Assembly (NCBI RefSeq): GCF_018139645.1
Contig: NZ_JAGSPM010000012.1
Coordinates: 23,572-87,571, forward strand
Direction: 5' to 3'
From: Affinundibacterium baiyunense
Lineage (GTDB): Bacteria > Pseudomonadota > Gammaproteobacteria > Burkholderiales > Burkholderiaceae_D
DNA length: 64,000 nucleotides
Shown: positions 34,718-43,558 of the stretch, in pieces
How positions within the stretch are numbered: the first letter of the stretch is position 1
How the letters are laid out: every line of letters starts with the position of its first letter
Translations under genes and position numbers: made by a program
Notes under the pieces: generated by a model
What the model was told of the DNA's origin: nothing
Database searches by the model: none
The model's input: only the letters and a program-made list of their open reading frames with translations

Positions 34718-36409
34718 TCAAGCGCGGTAGAAGTCATGACAAACGATGCCGTAAGCGCCATCGGGCAAACCACGTAAAATACTGATGCGCTCGGCGTCGC
34801 CGACTAAATCCTGCCGCATCAAATCAAACATCAATGGCTTTTCTAACAGACTCTTATCGGCACGCGTCAAGATCAACACTTTTGGATCTAGTCGACGTAT
34901 TTTGTTATGTTCCAATACAATCGCCACTTCGCCAGTGCTTAGCTGAATCAAACTGCCAACCGGAAATATACCTATCGCCTGCACGAATTCTTCCACCAAG
35001 GGCGCATGCAACTGGCCTTGCGCCATTCTGAACAATTCTTTCATCGCATCAAATGATGAGCGAATTTCACCATAGGGTCGGACTGAGGTCATCGCCGCAA
35101 AGCTATCTGCAATCGCGGCCATTCTGCCAAAAATACTAATTTCTGCACCAGCTAAGCCACGTGGATAACCGCTACCATCCATACGTTCATGATGCTGCTT
35201 AATGCCCATTTTGACATTCGGACTTAAAGGCTCTTGCGCCTCTAGCAATGAGATGCTGGCATCCACATGCGTTTGTATTATCGACGCCTCAGCGGGCGAC
35301 AACTTACTTGGCTTTTTGAGCAAGGCTTCTGGTATCTCCAACTTACCGATATCCAGTAGCAAACCAATAAATCCGAGTTCCACCAACTGCGATTTAGAAA
35401 ACCCAATATGCCTTCCCAAGGTCAACATATAGACAGAGACTTTCAACGCGTGCGAGACAACGCTCACATTTTCAGAACGCATCTTCAGTAACCACATCAT
35501 GGCAGAAGGATTGGAGATCACGCTGTCGGTCAAAATTTGTACTGTGGGTAAAACTTCTTTTAACTCCAACGACTGCATGCTTCTTAAATCTTGATGGAGA
35601 TTACTAATCAAACTATCGGCCTTCTCAATCACTTCGCGCGCGCGCGTTAGCTCCTCTGCCATACTGCGTTGATCGCGGTAGTGCACCAGATGAATATCTT
35701 CGGGAATATAGTCGGGACGATGTATCTTTTTTCTTTTATGCTTAGGGCGCGTCCACAAGGAACGATGCAAATGCCGACCATACTGACTCCAACGCAACCA
35801 ACGTTCCCACCAGTTTAGATCTGCTTGGCTTGCTTCACGTGGTTCCATCCCCTGCATCATTGATGCAAATTGTTTGGTTGCTCCAGTATGGGTTCGCATT
35901 AATGCATCTGCTGTGGTTTCATGCAGATGGGTTTCCGCTTCGATTTGTACTAGCTCCGGCTTAGGGTGGCTATGCACTCTTCGATGATGCAAAGTTTTTT
36001 TATGGTGATGACGTAGCCGACGCGTCGCCACATAATCAGATTTGACAAATTTTTTATGTAGCCAAGCGACCACACGATCCAATTGCCCTTGCTGTTGATC
36101 GATCTCTACCCGATGCCCAAGTGCATTGCGCGGATTTGCTTGTACCTCATCATAAGTACGCAGCTCATACAAACGCTCATAAGGTAGATGAACAAGCGCG
36201 TGCTCATTACTACGTCGCGGATCAATAACCAGCTCTTTAACTAGACCTTGTAGCGTTTGAAGATCTAAAGCATCGCTCAGCAGAAAGCCCTGTAGCATGA
36301 ACGGTGTTTGTGCCCATGGCCTATCCAATTCAGTGACAAACATTCCCAAACGTAAATCATCAATGCGTATGCGTAATGCTTCACATAATTGATACGTCTG
36401 AGTACTCAC
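34718..36409 (-). CDS. DUF3391 / HD-GYP-domain protein with altered HD dyad
   Basis: The 563-residue protein starts with DUF3391 (about 10-75: LRIRIDDLRLGMFVTELDRPW). A basic, histidine-rich central linker (about 125-245) follows, then an HD-GYP domain (about 290-500). The GYP signature HHERMDGSGYPRGL is intact near 407-420, but the HD dyad reads L-L-L-D-I-G-K near 350: the metal-binding histidine is leucine. That may weaken or abolish c-di-GMP hydrolysis, leaving a binding role. The gene directly precedes and slightly overlaps the EAL region, implying one transcript. Confidence 0.9.
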   Translation of the reverse strand: MSTQTYQLCEALRIRIDDLRLGMFVTELDRPWAQTPFMLQGFLLSDALDLQTLQGLVKELVIDPRRSNEHALVHLPYERLYELRTYDEVQANPRNALGHRVEIDQQQGQLDRVVAWLHKKFVKSDYVATRRLRHHHKKTLHHRRVHSHPKPELVQIEAETHLHETTADALMRTHTGATKQFASMMQGMEPREASQADLNWWERWLRWSQYGRHLHRSLWTRPKHKRKKIHRPDYIPEDIHLVHYRDQRSMAEELTRAREVIEKADSLISNLHQDLRSMQSLELKEVLPTVQILTDSVISNPSAMMWLLKMRSENVSVVSHALKVSVYMLTLGRHIGFSKSQLVELGFIGLLLDIGKLEIPEALLKKPSKLSPAEASIIQTHVDASISLLEAQEPLSPNVKMGIKQHHERMDGSGYPRGLAGAEISIFGRMAAIADSFAAMTSVRPYGEIRSSFDAMKELFRMAQGQLHAPLVEEFVQAIGIFPVGSLIQLSTGEVAIVLEHNKIRRLDPKVLILTRADKSLLEKPLMFDLMRQDLVGDAERISILRGLPDGAYGIVCHDFYRA

Positions 36410-36518
36410 AAGCCCATCACTTTTTTAAATAATTGAAGTTCGACACAAAATTATTCTGCATAATTTTGCATATAGACCTAATCATAACGAGTTTATTTCG
36501 CTAGGCGTATGATGGACG

Positions 36519-36558
36519 AAAAAAAACCCGCAATTTCTCGATAATTGCGGGTTTTTTC
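36519..36558 (-). terminator. rho-independent terminator between the CocE hydrolase and HD-GYP genes
   Basis: AAAAAACCCGCAATT (36521-36535) pairs with AATTGCGGGTTTTTT (36543-36557). It is strong in both directions but serves the minus-strand hydrolase gene ending at 36576. Confidence 0.9.
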
Positions 36559-36575
36559 CTACAGAAAGAAGCGAA

Positions 36576-38564
36576 TTATTTTGCTTGAATACTTTCATCC
36601 AACGCAGGCAAGACTTGAACTTGCAAACGACTTAACTTACCTGCACCGCGGTACAAACGGTGATTGGCTTTAATGAAATCGCTATCCTTCGCTTGATAAA
36701 TATTGTCCACATACTTTTGTGGATTGCGATCAATGAAAGGGAACCAAGACGATTGCACTTGAATCATGATGCGGTGACCACGTTTAAAGGTGTGCATCAC
36801 ATCATTGATGGCAAATTTAACCGCATGTACTTCATTTGGCTGCATCGCTTTTGGATGCTCGAAACTATCGCGGAAACGTGCTCTAAACGGTTCACCACGC
36901 ACCAAGATCTGTTGCGCACCACGATTCGGCTCACCAACTGCGCTATCCATTTTGTTCGGATTAACATCAATCAACTTCACGACAAAATCTGCGTCACTAC
37001 CTGTCGTGCTTACAAATAGAGATGCTTCTAATGGTCCTGCGAATGTCACATCACGTTCCAAAACTTCAGTTTGATAAGTCAAAACATCGGGACGACTGCT
37101 AGCGAAACGCTGATCCATTGCAACGTATTGATTACTCCAACGATTACCAATCTCAGTCGTATAGGGCACTGGTTTCGCTGGGTCACTGATGTACTCATCA
37201 AAACTTAAGGAATTATCCTGCGGCATATTGAAACTGAGCTTACCATCCGCCTGGAAGTACAAAGACTTGGTTTGCGTATTGGCTGGCGGCCAGCTATCAA
37301 AACTACGCCAACGATTCGCTCCCGTTTCAAAAATCCATGCTTCTGGCAAGGCTGGCTTGTGACCGCCTTTCAAATGATGTTTGAAGAAAGCGAATTCGAT
37401 CGGTTGATAACTATACGCAGTTTTAAAGCCAAAATTCGTATCGCCAATTTTTTCACCTGTAGTACTCGTCCAACCACCATGCACCCACGGCCCAATGACT
37501 AGGGTGTTATTGATTCCCGGATTATTTTTTTCGATCGCTTTGTATGTTTGAAGTGGGCCATACAAATCTTCAGTGTCGTACCAACCACCCACCGTCATCA
37601 CCGCTGCTTTGATGTTCTTCAAGTGCGGCAATAAATTTTTGGCTTGCCAGTAGCTATCGTAATTCGGGTGCTCCATCAATTCATTCCAAAATGGAATGCC
37701 ACCTTTAAAATACTTCGTATTGGCGTTGGCGAGGGAGCCTAATTCCAAAAAGAATTGATAAGCATCGGGCACGCCCCAGTCAAAGCCACGATCATTATTA
37801 ACGTCAGTTGGTACTGGTCTAGGTTTACCAAATCCACTGAAGAAACTAAAAGCGAGTTGCACATTAAACGCACCATTTCTGTGCATATCGTCGCCACGGA
37901 ACCAATCAGCAATCGGAGCTTGAGGCGATGCTGCCTTCAATGCAGGGTGTGAATCAATTGCACCTGCCGATGTATAAAACCCAGGGTAAGAAATCCCCCA
38001 CTGCCCGACTTTGCCGTTATTCGCAGGTAGGTTCTTTACCAACCAATCAATCGTATCGTAGGTGTCGCTACTTTCATCGACATCATTTTTACTTGCCTTT
38101 TTGCTGATATGTGGACGCATATTCACAAACTCGCCTTCCGACATATTTTTTCCGCGCACATCTTGGAAGGCAAAAATGAAGCCTTCTTTTTCGTACTCAA
38201 AAGTTGGGCCTAAGCGTGTTTTGTATTTGTCCGTGCCGTAAGGTGCGACGGTGTACGGCGTGCGCACTAACAAAATCGGATAAGGTTTGCTCGCACTAGC
38301 ATCGTTAGGAACATAAATTGAAGTAAACAATAATTTGCCATCGCGAGCCGGAATACGGTATTCGTATTTTGTATAATTTTTACGGATATATTCTGCCCTC
38401 TGCGCAGGGCTCTCCTTTTCATCTTGCGCCGCAAGATTGGTAAGATTTGTTGTTGAATTTGTAGTCGAATTTGTAGTTGACGCATGTGCGATAGTCGACA
38501 CTTGCGCGCCTAAAGCGCCACAAAATAAAGCAAGGAACAATAAGCTAGGGGTGCGGAGTTTCAT
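36576..38564 (-). CDS. exported CocE/NonD-family hydrolase (X-Pro dipeptidyl-peptidase-like)
   Basis: The protein is 662 residues from the ATG at 38564, which has AAAGG seven bases upstream; an earlier in-frame codon is disfavoured. A signal peptide (about 1-27) is followed by an alpha/beta-hydrolase with the nucleophile elbow GQWGISYPGF. The acid is probably the Asp in GGWYDTED and the histidine in GPWVHGGW. A jelly-roll X-Pro C-terminal domain follows. Relatives cleave acyl esters (cocaine esterase), glutaryl-7-ACA or X-Pro peptides. The natural substrate is unknown. It is monocistronic with its own terminator. Confidence 0.9.
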   Translation of the reverse strand: MKLRTPSLLFLALFCGALGAQVSTIAHASTTNSTTNSTTNLTNLAAQDEKESPAQRAEYIRKNYTKYEYRIPARDGKLLFTSIYVPNDASASKPYPILLVRTPYTVAPYGTDKYKTRLGPTFEYEKEGFIFAFQDVRGKNMSEGEFVNMRPHISKKASKNDVDESSDTYDTIDWLVKNLPANNGKVGQWGISYPGFYTSAGAIDSHPALKAASPQAPIADWFRGDDMHRNGAFNVQLAFSFFSGFGKPRPVPTDVNNDRGFDWGVPDAYQFFLELGSLANANTKYFKGGIPFWNELMEHPNYDSYWQAKNLLPHLKNIKAAVMTVGGWYDTEDLYGPLQTYKAIEKNNPGINNTLVIGPWVHGGWTSTTGEKIGDTNFGFKTAYSYQPIEFAFFKHHLKGGHKPALPEAWIFETGANRWRSFDSWPPANTQTKSLYFQADGKLSFNMPQDNSLSFDEYISDPAKPVPYTTEIGNRWSNQYVAMDQRFASSRPDVLTYQTEVLERDVTFAGPLEASLFVSTTGSDADFVVKLIDVNPNKMDSAVGEPNRGAQQILVRGEPFRARFRDSFEHPKAMQPNEVHAVKFAINDVMHTFKRGHRIMIQVQSSWFPFIDRNPQKYVDNIYQAKDSDFIKANHRLYRGAGKLSRLQVQVLPALDESIQAK

Positions 38565-38697
38565 CAAGCAACCTTTCAAGAACGAAAAAGTGAGTCTAGG
38601 CCAAGAACAAATAATGTCGTTTTGTCTGACCATCGCTTATCGAAATAAGTTCATTGCACACACCATTGTGACAGCATGATCTATATCGAACTCGCGT

Positions 38698-39366
38698 CTA
38701 GTCGGGTTTATAATCCGGTAAGTCGGCTTCGATCTGGACTACCGAGTTGGCACCTTGCAGTCGAGCTTGACGTAAAGCTTGATCAGCACGCGCGAGAACT
38801 TTTTCTGCGCTATCGCCAGGAGAGTTCGCGGTCAACCCTGTACAAAAACTGATCGCTAATTCAGGCGCCAGTTCGGCCCAATCAAACTCACCCATTTTCT
38901 GCTTCAAGCGCGCCATCGCCTTCACGCTTTGATCTAGCCAAGTCGTCGGCATCACAATCGCAAACTCGGTCGCACCAATACGTCCAAAGGAATCGAGGCT
39001 GCGTAAAACCTGCAAGGCCTCGTGTGTTAGCACCTGCAAAATGCGCTTAGTCACATCTTGGCCATGCTTTTCCATAATTTCAGGTAAGCGATCGACGCCG
39101 ATGATCGCCACCGTAAAAGTGTGTCCGGTTCTTTGTGAGCGCTGCAATTCAACATCGAGCCGTTCGATCAACGTGTTGCGATTCAGAGCACCAGTCAAAT
39201 GATCATGTGTGACCAAAGTTTGTAATTGCGCCATTACCGCTTCTAACTTTGGCAGCACATCTTCCCTACTACTTCCTTCTTTGATTTGTGCTATCGCTTC
39301 AAGCAATTGTTGCTGAGCAAAAGGAATAGTTTGTTTGGTATTTCTTGGCATGCGATTCGCACTCAT
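38698..39366 (-). CDS. GGDEF-domain protein with degenerate active site (GATEF)
   Basis: About 222 residues from the ATG at 39366; a TTG five codons earlier is possible. A short helical N-terminus is followed by a GGDEF fold beginning THDHLTGALNRNTLIERL. The A-site reads G-A-T-E-F instead of GGDEF/GGEEF, so cyclase activity is doubtful. The I-site R-S-L-D five residues before it is intact, so the protein may be a c-di-GMP receptor. There is no membrane segment. It is divergent from the PLP enzyme gene. Confidence 0.85.
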   Translation of the reverse strand: MSANRMPRNTKQTIPFAQQQLLEAIAQIKEGSSREDVLPKLEAVMAQLQTLVTHDHLTGALNRNTLIERLDVELQRSQRTGHTFTVAIIGVDRLPEIMEKHGQDVTKRILQVLTHEALQVLRSLDSFGRIGATEFAIVMPTTWLDQSVKAMARLKQKMGEFDWAELAPELAISFCTGLTANSPGDSAEKVLARADQALRQARLQGANSVVQIEADLPDYKPD

Positions 39367-39462
39367 GGATTGATTAATCAAGTATCAAATTCGGGCTATT
39401 GAGCCAAGTGCGCTCAATAATTGGGCTTACAATAGCCACTTTAAAGACGTTCAGCAAGCACT

Positions 39463-40377
39463 ATGCATTTTATGTCGTATTCATCACCGCTACAGATAAT
39501 CGAGAGTCAACTTTTTCCTGGTATAGCGCTATGGGTGAAGCGTGACGATTTGCTGCACCCGCAAGTATCCGGTAACAAATTCCGAAAACTCAAATATCCT
39601 TTATCGGCGGCCTTACTTCAGCGCGCAAACTTAATTTCGATGGGCGGCGCATGGTCAAATCATTTACATGCACTCGCCCATGCTGGACATCTGCTCGGAT
39701 TAAAAACTACTGGTTTAGTTCGAGGCCTAGTCCCCAATAATCAAACTAGTTTGAGTCCAACACTGCAAGATTGTCAGAGCTTAGGAATGCGACTACATTT
39801 TCTGTCTAGGTTGGATTATCGCGAATTGCGTCTCAACCCAAACTACTGGCAACGATGGATAGAGACTGATCCAGCAGAGTATTTTTGGCTACCTGAAGGT
39901 GGCAGTAGCGCCGAAGCGGTGCGCGGAGTCGCTGAGCTAATTGACGAACTTGATTGGATACCAGACACGATCATACTTGCGTGCGGCACCGGCGCCACGC
40001 TAGCAGGCATCGTCATGGGTATGCACAACCAAGGTCGGGTGATTGGAATCGCAGCAGTACAGAATGCCGGCTATTTAAAATCTGACGTTCAACAATTATT
40101 GCTCGCGGCAGAGAACACTCACTTCGATAACTTTGAGATATTGCACCAGTTCACCCACGGTGGATTCGCCAAAGTGTCACCAACATTAATGCATTTTTGC
40201 GAGCAATTTACTGCTGAAACCGATATTCCTTTGGAGCCTGTCTACACCGGAAAAATGTTTTACTCCTTACATCAATTGTGTATAAGCAAGCACTTTAAAG
40301 AAGGAGAAAAAGTAATTGCGATTCACACTGGCGGCTTGCAAGGAAATCGCGGATTCGATTTAACTTCAACTCAGTGA
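39463..40377 (+). CDS. PLP enzyme of the ACC deaminase / D-cysteine desulfhydrase family
   Basis: The 304-residue protein belongs to fold-type II PLP enzymes. The Schiff-base lysine is expected in QVSGNKFRKLKY (about 34-45), and the phosphate-binding glycine loop reads CGTGATLAG. A loop resembling MGGAWSNHLHA carries the family's Ser-Asn-His (about 63-71). D-cysteine desulfhydrase releases H2S, pyruvate and ammonia from D-cysteine; ACC deaminase opens the cyclopropane ring. The sequence does not settle which. It stands alone. Confidence 0.85.
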   Translation: MHFMSYSSPLQIIESQLFPGIALWVKRDDLLHPQVSGNKFRKLKYPLSAALLQRANLISMGGAWSNHLHALAHAGHLLGLKTTGLVRGLVPNNQTSLSPTLQDCQSLGMRLHFLSRLDYRELRLNPNYWQRWIETDPAEYFWLPEGGSSAEAVRGVAELIDELDWIPDTIILACGTGATLAGIVMGMHNQGRVIGIAAVQNAGYLKSDVQQLLLAAENTHFDNFEILHQFTHGGFAKVSPTLMHFCEQFTAETDIPLEPVYTGKMFYSLHQLCISKHFKEGEKVIAIHTGGLQGNRGFDLTSTQ

Positions 40378-40455
40378 GATCAACGGCAGCCTTCACACGT
40401 CGAATCAGAGGTACGAATAGGTGTGTTTAATCATTCCTCCAACAGTAAATTGATT

Positions 40456-40821
40456 CTAAAAACGATGCTCATCGATCAAATGTTTATTAAAGCTATATTT
40501 ACTACCGCCTTGTAGTACGTCAACCAACTTTCTAGGATTAGCTGCGGAGATAAAGACATCTGCGACGCCATCTTTCACGCGAAATTTGGTTGCAGGACTC
40601 AATATGCAATTTGGCTTTAACATCAGGTGACGAATCATTCTGGCTTTTTCACTACACAGTAAAAAATGATTTTCTTTACGAAAATTCGCCAGCGGGATAT
40701 TCAACCACCATCCCTCGTCGCTGACATAACGGACCAATTGCGAAAATTGTGTATTTCCTTCATTTAATGCATTCGCCATTAAAGATTCATTGGCAATTTG
40801 GATCGCCTCTACTTTATTCAT
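40456..40821 (-). CDS. unrecognised 121-residue protein
   Basis: I do not recognise the family. It is a soluble small protein with a helical N-terminus (KVEAIQIANESLMANALNEG), a central mixed segment with WWLNIPLANFRKENHFLLC, and a basic C-terminus. It has no signal peptide or membrane segment. It lies upstream of the sugar-binding-protein gene on the same strand, but a terminator hairpin (40841-40865) sits between them. Its frame is clean and no better frame overlaps, so it is probably real. Confidence 0.6.
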   Translation of the reverse strand: MNKVEAIQIANESLMANALNEGNTQFSQLVRYVSDEGWWLNIPLANFRKENHFLLCSEKARMIRHLMLKPNCILSPATKFRVKDGVADVFISAANPRKLVDVLQGGSKYSFNKHLIDEHRF

Positions 40822-40840
40822 GATTCAATTTCTCAAATAA

Positions 40841-40867
40841 AAAAGGGCGAATAATTCGCCCTTTTAG
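40841..40867 (-). terminator. rho-independent terminator after the sugar-binding-protein gene
   Basis: AAAAGGGCGAAT pairs with ATTCGCCCTTTT at 40841-40865 with almost no loop left over, flanked by A/T runs. On the minus strand it ends the gene at 40886. Confidence 0.8.
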
Positions 40868-40885
40868 TGTGACAGCTGACTCAGC

Positions 40886-41992
40886 TCATTTACCCCAATA
40901 AGAGAGATACTTTGCACGGAAATCATTAGAAGGATCAAACACATCCTTACCACCACCATCGTAGGTAATATTTTGCAAGGTAACTAAATGCAAGGGTGCA
41001 TTGTAACCGCTAGGTGCCACTTTTGACATCGCACGATTCAACTCATCCATTAATTGCCAACCATGTAAATTCAAAGGCTCCGGCACACTACCAATTTGCA
41101 AATCACCTTTACGAATACGCTTATACGCAGTTGCGGAACCATCACCGGCCGAAATACCACGTAAATTATTCGCCGCGATCAACTTCTCAATTTCAGGCTT
41201 GTCCATCATATCAAAGTAAACATCGTTAACTGCGATCACGTGCGTCCATTTAGAACCATGACGCTTCACCAAGCCCTCGATCACACTAGGAAATTTTTTA
41301 CGTGACTCTGCCAAGGGCAAATCTTCCGTACTCAAAATACGGCAAGCGTCACATTGACGCAGCGCCTCGACAATCGCTCCTGACTTCGTTGCCATGTACG
41401 GCGATGATGTGTCAGTAAAAACGACAATACCCGTTTTATTACTGGCTTCCGCTGCGCCAAACAAGGCGGCAATCTGTGCTGCATCTTTAGGATCAGTCGT
41501 GACATTGGTGAATAATCCGGGTACCGCCCCAGATTTAAAACTCGCATGCCAACCGACAACTGGTACTTTAGCTTCGGCCGCAGCGGTTAATCCCTTCGTT
41601 TGGCTCGCAGCATCAACTCCAGCCAACACGATTCCATGCGGCTTCATTTCCAAGGCTTGCCGAACAACACCCGCCCCTTGATTACACTGACCACGACAAT
41701 CGAGTGGCAATATTTGCCAACCGGTACCGTTTGCAGCTTCGCGCATCCCAGTGAACACACCATAGGTTCCTGCATCGCTCATATCATGGGCGATAAAAAC
41801 GATTTTCTTATCTTTCTGCAATTGCGGTCCAGAGGTTGGGCCATCCCATTTTGATTTTAGTGCAGATGCCTTGGCAACTTTGGCATTTGCGGCACTCAAA
41901 AACTGCATGGAATTTTGCTGCGCTTGTGCCCCAGTCATGAAGCAAGACACAAACAGCATTACGATTAAGCTTTTACTGTGAAGAGTAGTCAT
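40886..41992 (-). CDS. periplasmic sugar-type substrate-binding protein (RbsB-like), orphan
   Basis: The 368-residue protein has a signal peptide (about 1-24) and a type I periplasmic-binding fold: KKIVFIAHDMSDAGTYGVFTGMREAANGTGW, quoted as a landmark at about 62-92, then IVLAGVDAASQTKGLTAAAEAKVPVVGWHA. It resembles ribose/xylose-family binding proteins. No ABC permease or ATPase is adjacent, so it may supply a transporter encoded elsewhere or act as a chemotaxis ligand-binding protein. A terminator follows. Confidence 0.85.
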   Translation of the reverse strand: MTTLHSKSLIVMLFVSCFMTGAQAQQNSMQFLSAANAKVAKASALKSKWDGPTSGPQLQKDKKIVFIAHDMSDAGTYGVFTGMREAANGTGWQILPLDCRGQCNQGAGVVRQALEMKPHGIVLAGVDAASQTKGLTAAAEAKVPVVGWHASFKSGAVPGLFTNVTTDPKDAAQIAALFGAAEASNKTGIVVFTDTSSPYMATKSGAIVEALRQCDACRILSTEDLPLAESRKKFPSVIEGLVKRHGSKWTHVIAVNDVYFDMMDKPEIEKLIAANNLRGISAGDGSATAYKRIRKGDLQIGSVPEPLNLHGWQLMDELNRAMSKVAPSGYNAPLHLVTLQNITYDGGGKDVFDPSNDFRAKYLSYWGK

Positions 41993-42246
41993 AAATCCAG
42001 ATCAATCAGGGTGAACAATCAATAGCGCTAATTTCATGGCAAATTGAATAGATGAAAAAACGCAAGCGCTCAGAGATTAGCCTAGAACGCACACAAGTGC
42101 AATTGAGACGATGAAAAGTCGATGTTTGTGTGTGGCAACTCTGCACAATTCTTCCTAATTGACCAAGCATTCGCCGTTTTCACCCTGAAAAAGGCATGTT
42201 CGAATCCCTCAACTAAAATTAAAGAGGACTCATTCGTATTGCAACG
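41993..42246. other. 254-bp intergenic region, no gene seen
   Basis: This region should hold the promoter of the sugar-binding-protein gene. A 64-residue minus-strand frame (42082-42276) overlaps the terminator of the upstream small gene and has no ribosome site, so I do not call it. Confidence 0.4.
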
Positions 42247-42290
42247 CAAAAAAATCCCTGATGCAGCGAACTGCAAATCAGGGATTTCTC
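42247..42290 (-). terminator. rho-independent terminator of the small membrane-protein gene
   Basis: AAATCCCTGAT pairs with ATCAGGGATTT around a loop of about 13 nt. On the minus strand it is followed by a run of seven T, 20 bases after the stop codon. Confidence 0.85.
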
Positions 42291-42308
42291 TGCAATATAC
42301 CGCAGCGA

Positions 42309-42473
42309 TTATTTTTGTGGTGCTGGTTTGGCTGGCTCAATCACCACATTCACCTTGGCTTTTGCCGCATCCACTTCAGATACTGCATGCGAACGCATCA
42401 CAAGCATCGTCAGCGCACTTAAGGCAAAACCAAAAATAATCAAAACGCTCGCGGCTTTCCAAAATATTTTCAT
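42309..42473 (-). CDS. 54-residue single-pass membrane protein
   Basis: I place the start at the ATG at 42473 because GAGGAGC precedes it at ideal distance; the longer frame reaching to 42578 has no such site. The product has one transmembrane helix (about 5-27, WKAASVLIIFGFALSALTML) and a short periplasmic tail rich in Val, Ala, Lys and Pro. It is unrecognised. A dedicated terminator follows, so it may form its own transcript or end one starting at the DUF1700-like gene. Confidence 0.75.
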   Translation of the reverse strand: MKIFWKAASVLIIFGFALSALTMLVMRSHAVSEVDAAKAKVNVVIEPAKPAPQK

Positions 42474-42590
42474 ATTTAGCTCCTCATTAAAAATTGAATT
42501 CGCGATTCTAAAAAATCTATACCACCTTGGGCTAATCCCATGATCCTGCGTCAATTTACCGACTATGCGAGCACACAAGATTCACAATGT

Positions 42591-43376
42591 TCATGCGTGC
42601 GCTGGTTCAGATCGTACTGTCGAGCGCAGTAAATTCACGTTCCACATTAAATACCGACCAAAGCCAATCACCGACCACCGCGTCATCCATACACACGCCA
42701 ATAACAAGAAAGTACCAAGCAACAGCAAGCCAATTCCCAAAAAGGTATGTTGCACCTGCATCTTATTTTTAATCGTAATGATATTAGCGTGTTTATCTAG
42801 ACGAGAAAAATCACTGGTATCAAATTCCCTGCTAACACCGCTGCGATTCATTCCTTTATCTACGGTTAAACCCGTTTCGCTGATGTTGATCGTCACCGCA
42901 CCTTCGCGGTGCTGATATTGTCGATGGTTTTCACTGGTATAAACGCGATGATGGTGCGTGGGCAGCTTAAATTCCATTTGCGGCACCCCGGAAACGCTAG
43001 CAGCGAAGGTGACAACGCCTGCGCCATAAATCACTAAGGAACTGAGATAAGCAACAAACAAGAAACTGCCATAAACAAAAGCCGGGATCAGCATAAAGAA
43101 ATTAAAGATCACTAAACCGATTGCAGCGATGAACAGGCTAAACACATTACCTAAACTAAAATCATTTTTCAGATTTTGGAATCGCATGTTGGCACGCTTC
43201 TGCGCAGCCAGCAAACGTGGATTTGGCAACTGCGCAATCACCTCTGCTTCGGTTTTACCACTAGCAAGGCCATCTGCAAATTGTTTTTCATAATGCGCGA
43301 CGGTTTCAGTCACGACCGCACTTGGCAAACCCTGCAATTCTTGACGCAAGGTGTTCATATATTCCGTTTTGTTCAT
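42591..43376 (-). CDS. HAAS/DUF1700-like membrane protein
   Basis: The 261-residue protein starts with the HAAS/DUF1700 signature MNKTEYMNTLRQELQGLP and VAHYEKQFADGLASGKTEAEVIAQLPNP, cited as landmarks from 1 to about 55. Two hydrophobic hairpins (about 75-145) follow, then a soluble segment with histidines (about 150-215), and another membrane pair. These proteins are normally encoded behind a PadR-type repressor; none is present here. The function is unknown; the family is linked to membrane-stress modules. Confidence 0.75.
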   Translation of the reverse strand: MNKTEYMNTLRQELQGLPSAVVTETVAHYEKQFADGLASGKTEAEVIAQLPNPRLLAAQKRANMRFQNLKNDFSLGNVFSLFIAAIGLVIFNFFMLIPAFVYGSFLFVAYLSSLVIYGAGVVTFAASVSGVPQMEFKLPTHHHRVYTSENHRQYQHREGAVTINISETGLTVDKGMNRSGVSREFDTSDFSRLDKHANIITIKNKMQVQHTFLGIGLLLLGTFLLLACVWMTRWSVIGFGRYLMWNVNLLRSTVRSEPAHA

Positions 43377-43558
43377 CCTGTTCTCCCTTTATTACTGATC
43401 TATGCAATTGCGCTTCTACGATGATGCCACTGTAAATCGAAGCAGAATCGCGCGATATCGAATAGCGACGCATTGCAAATCAAAAGGAATAAAAGGTAAT
43501 TTTGAGGGATAAACGCAAATGCAAACCAACGCCGCAAAAGAGTTGGTCGAGCAAAACT

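Noticed and set aside
39370..39381. TTGATTAATCAA, FNR-like palindrome at the start of the GATEF gene
   Set aside because: The half-sites are separated by 2 bases, not the 4 needed for FNR.
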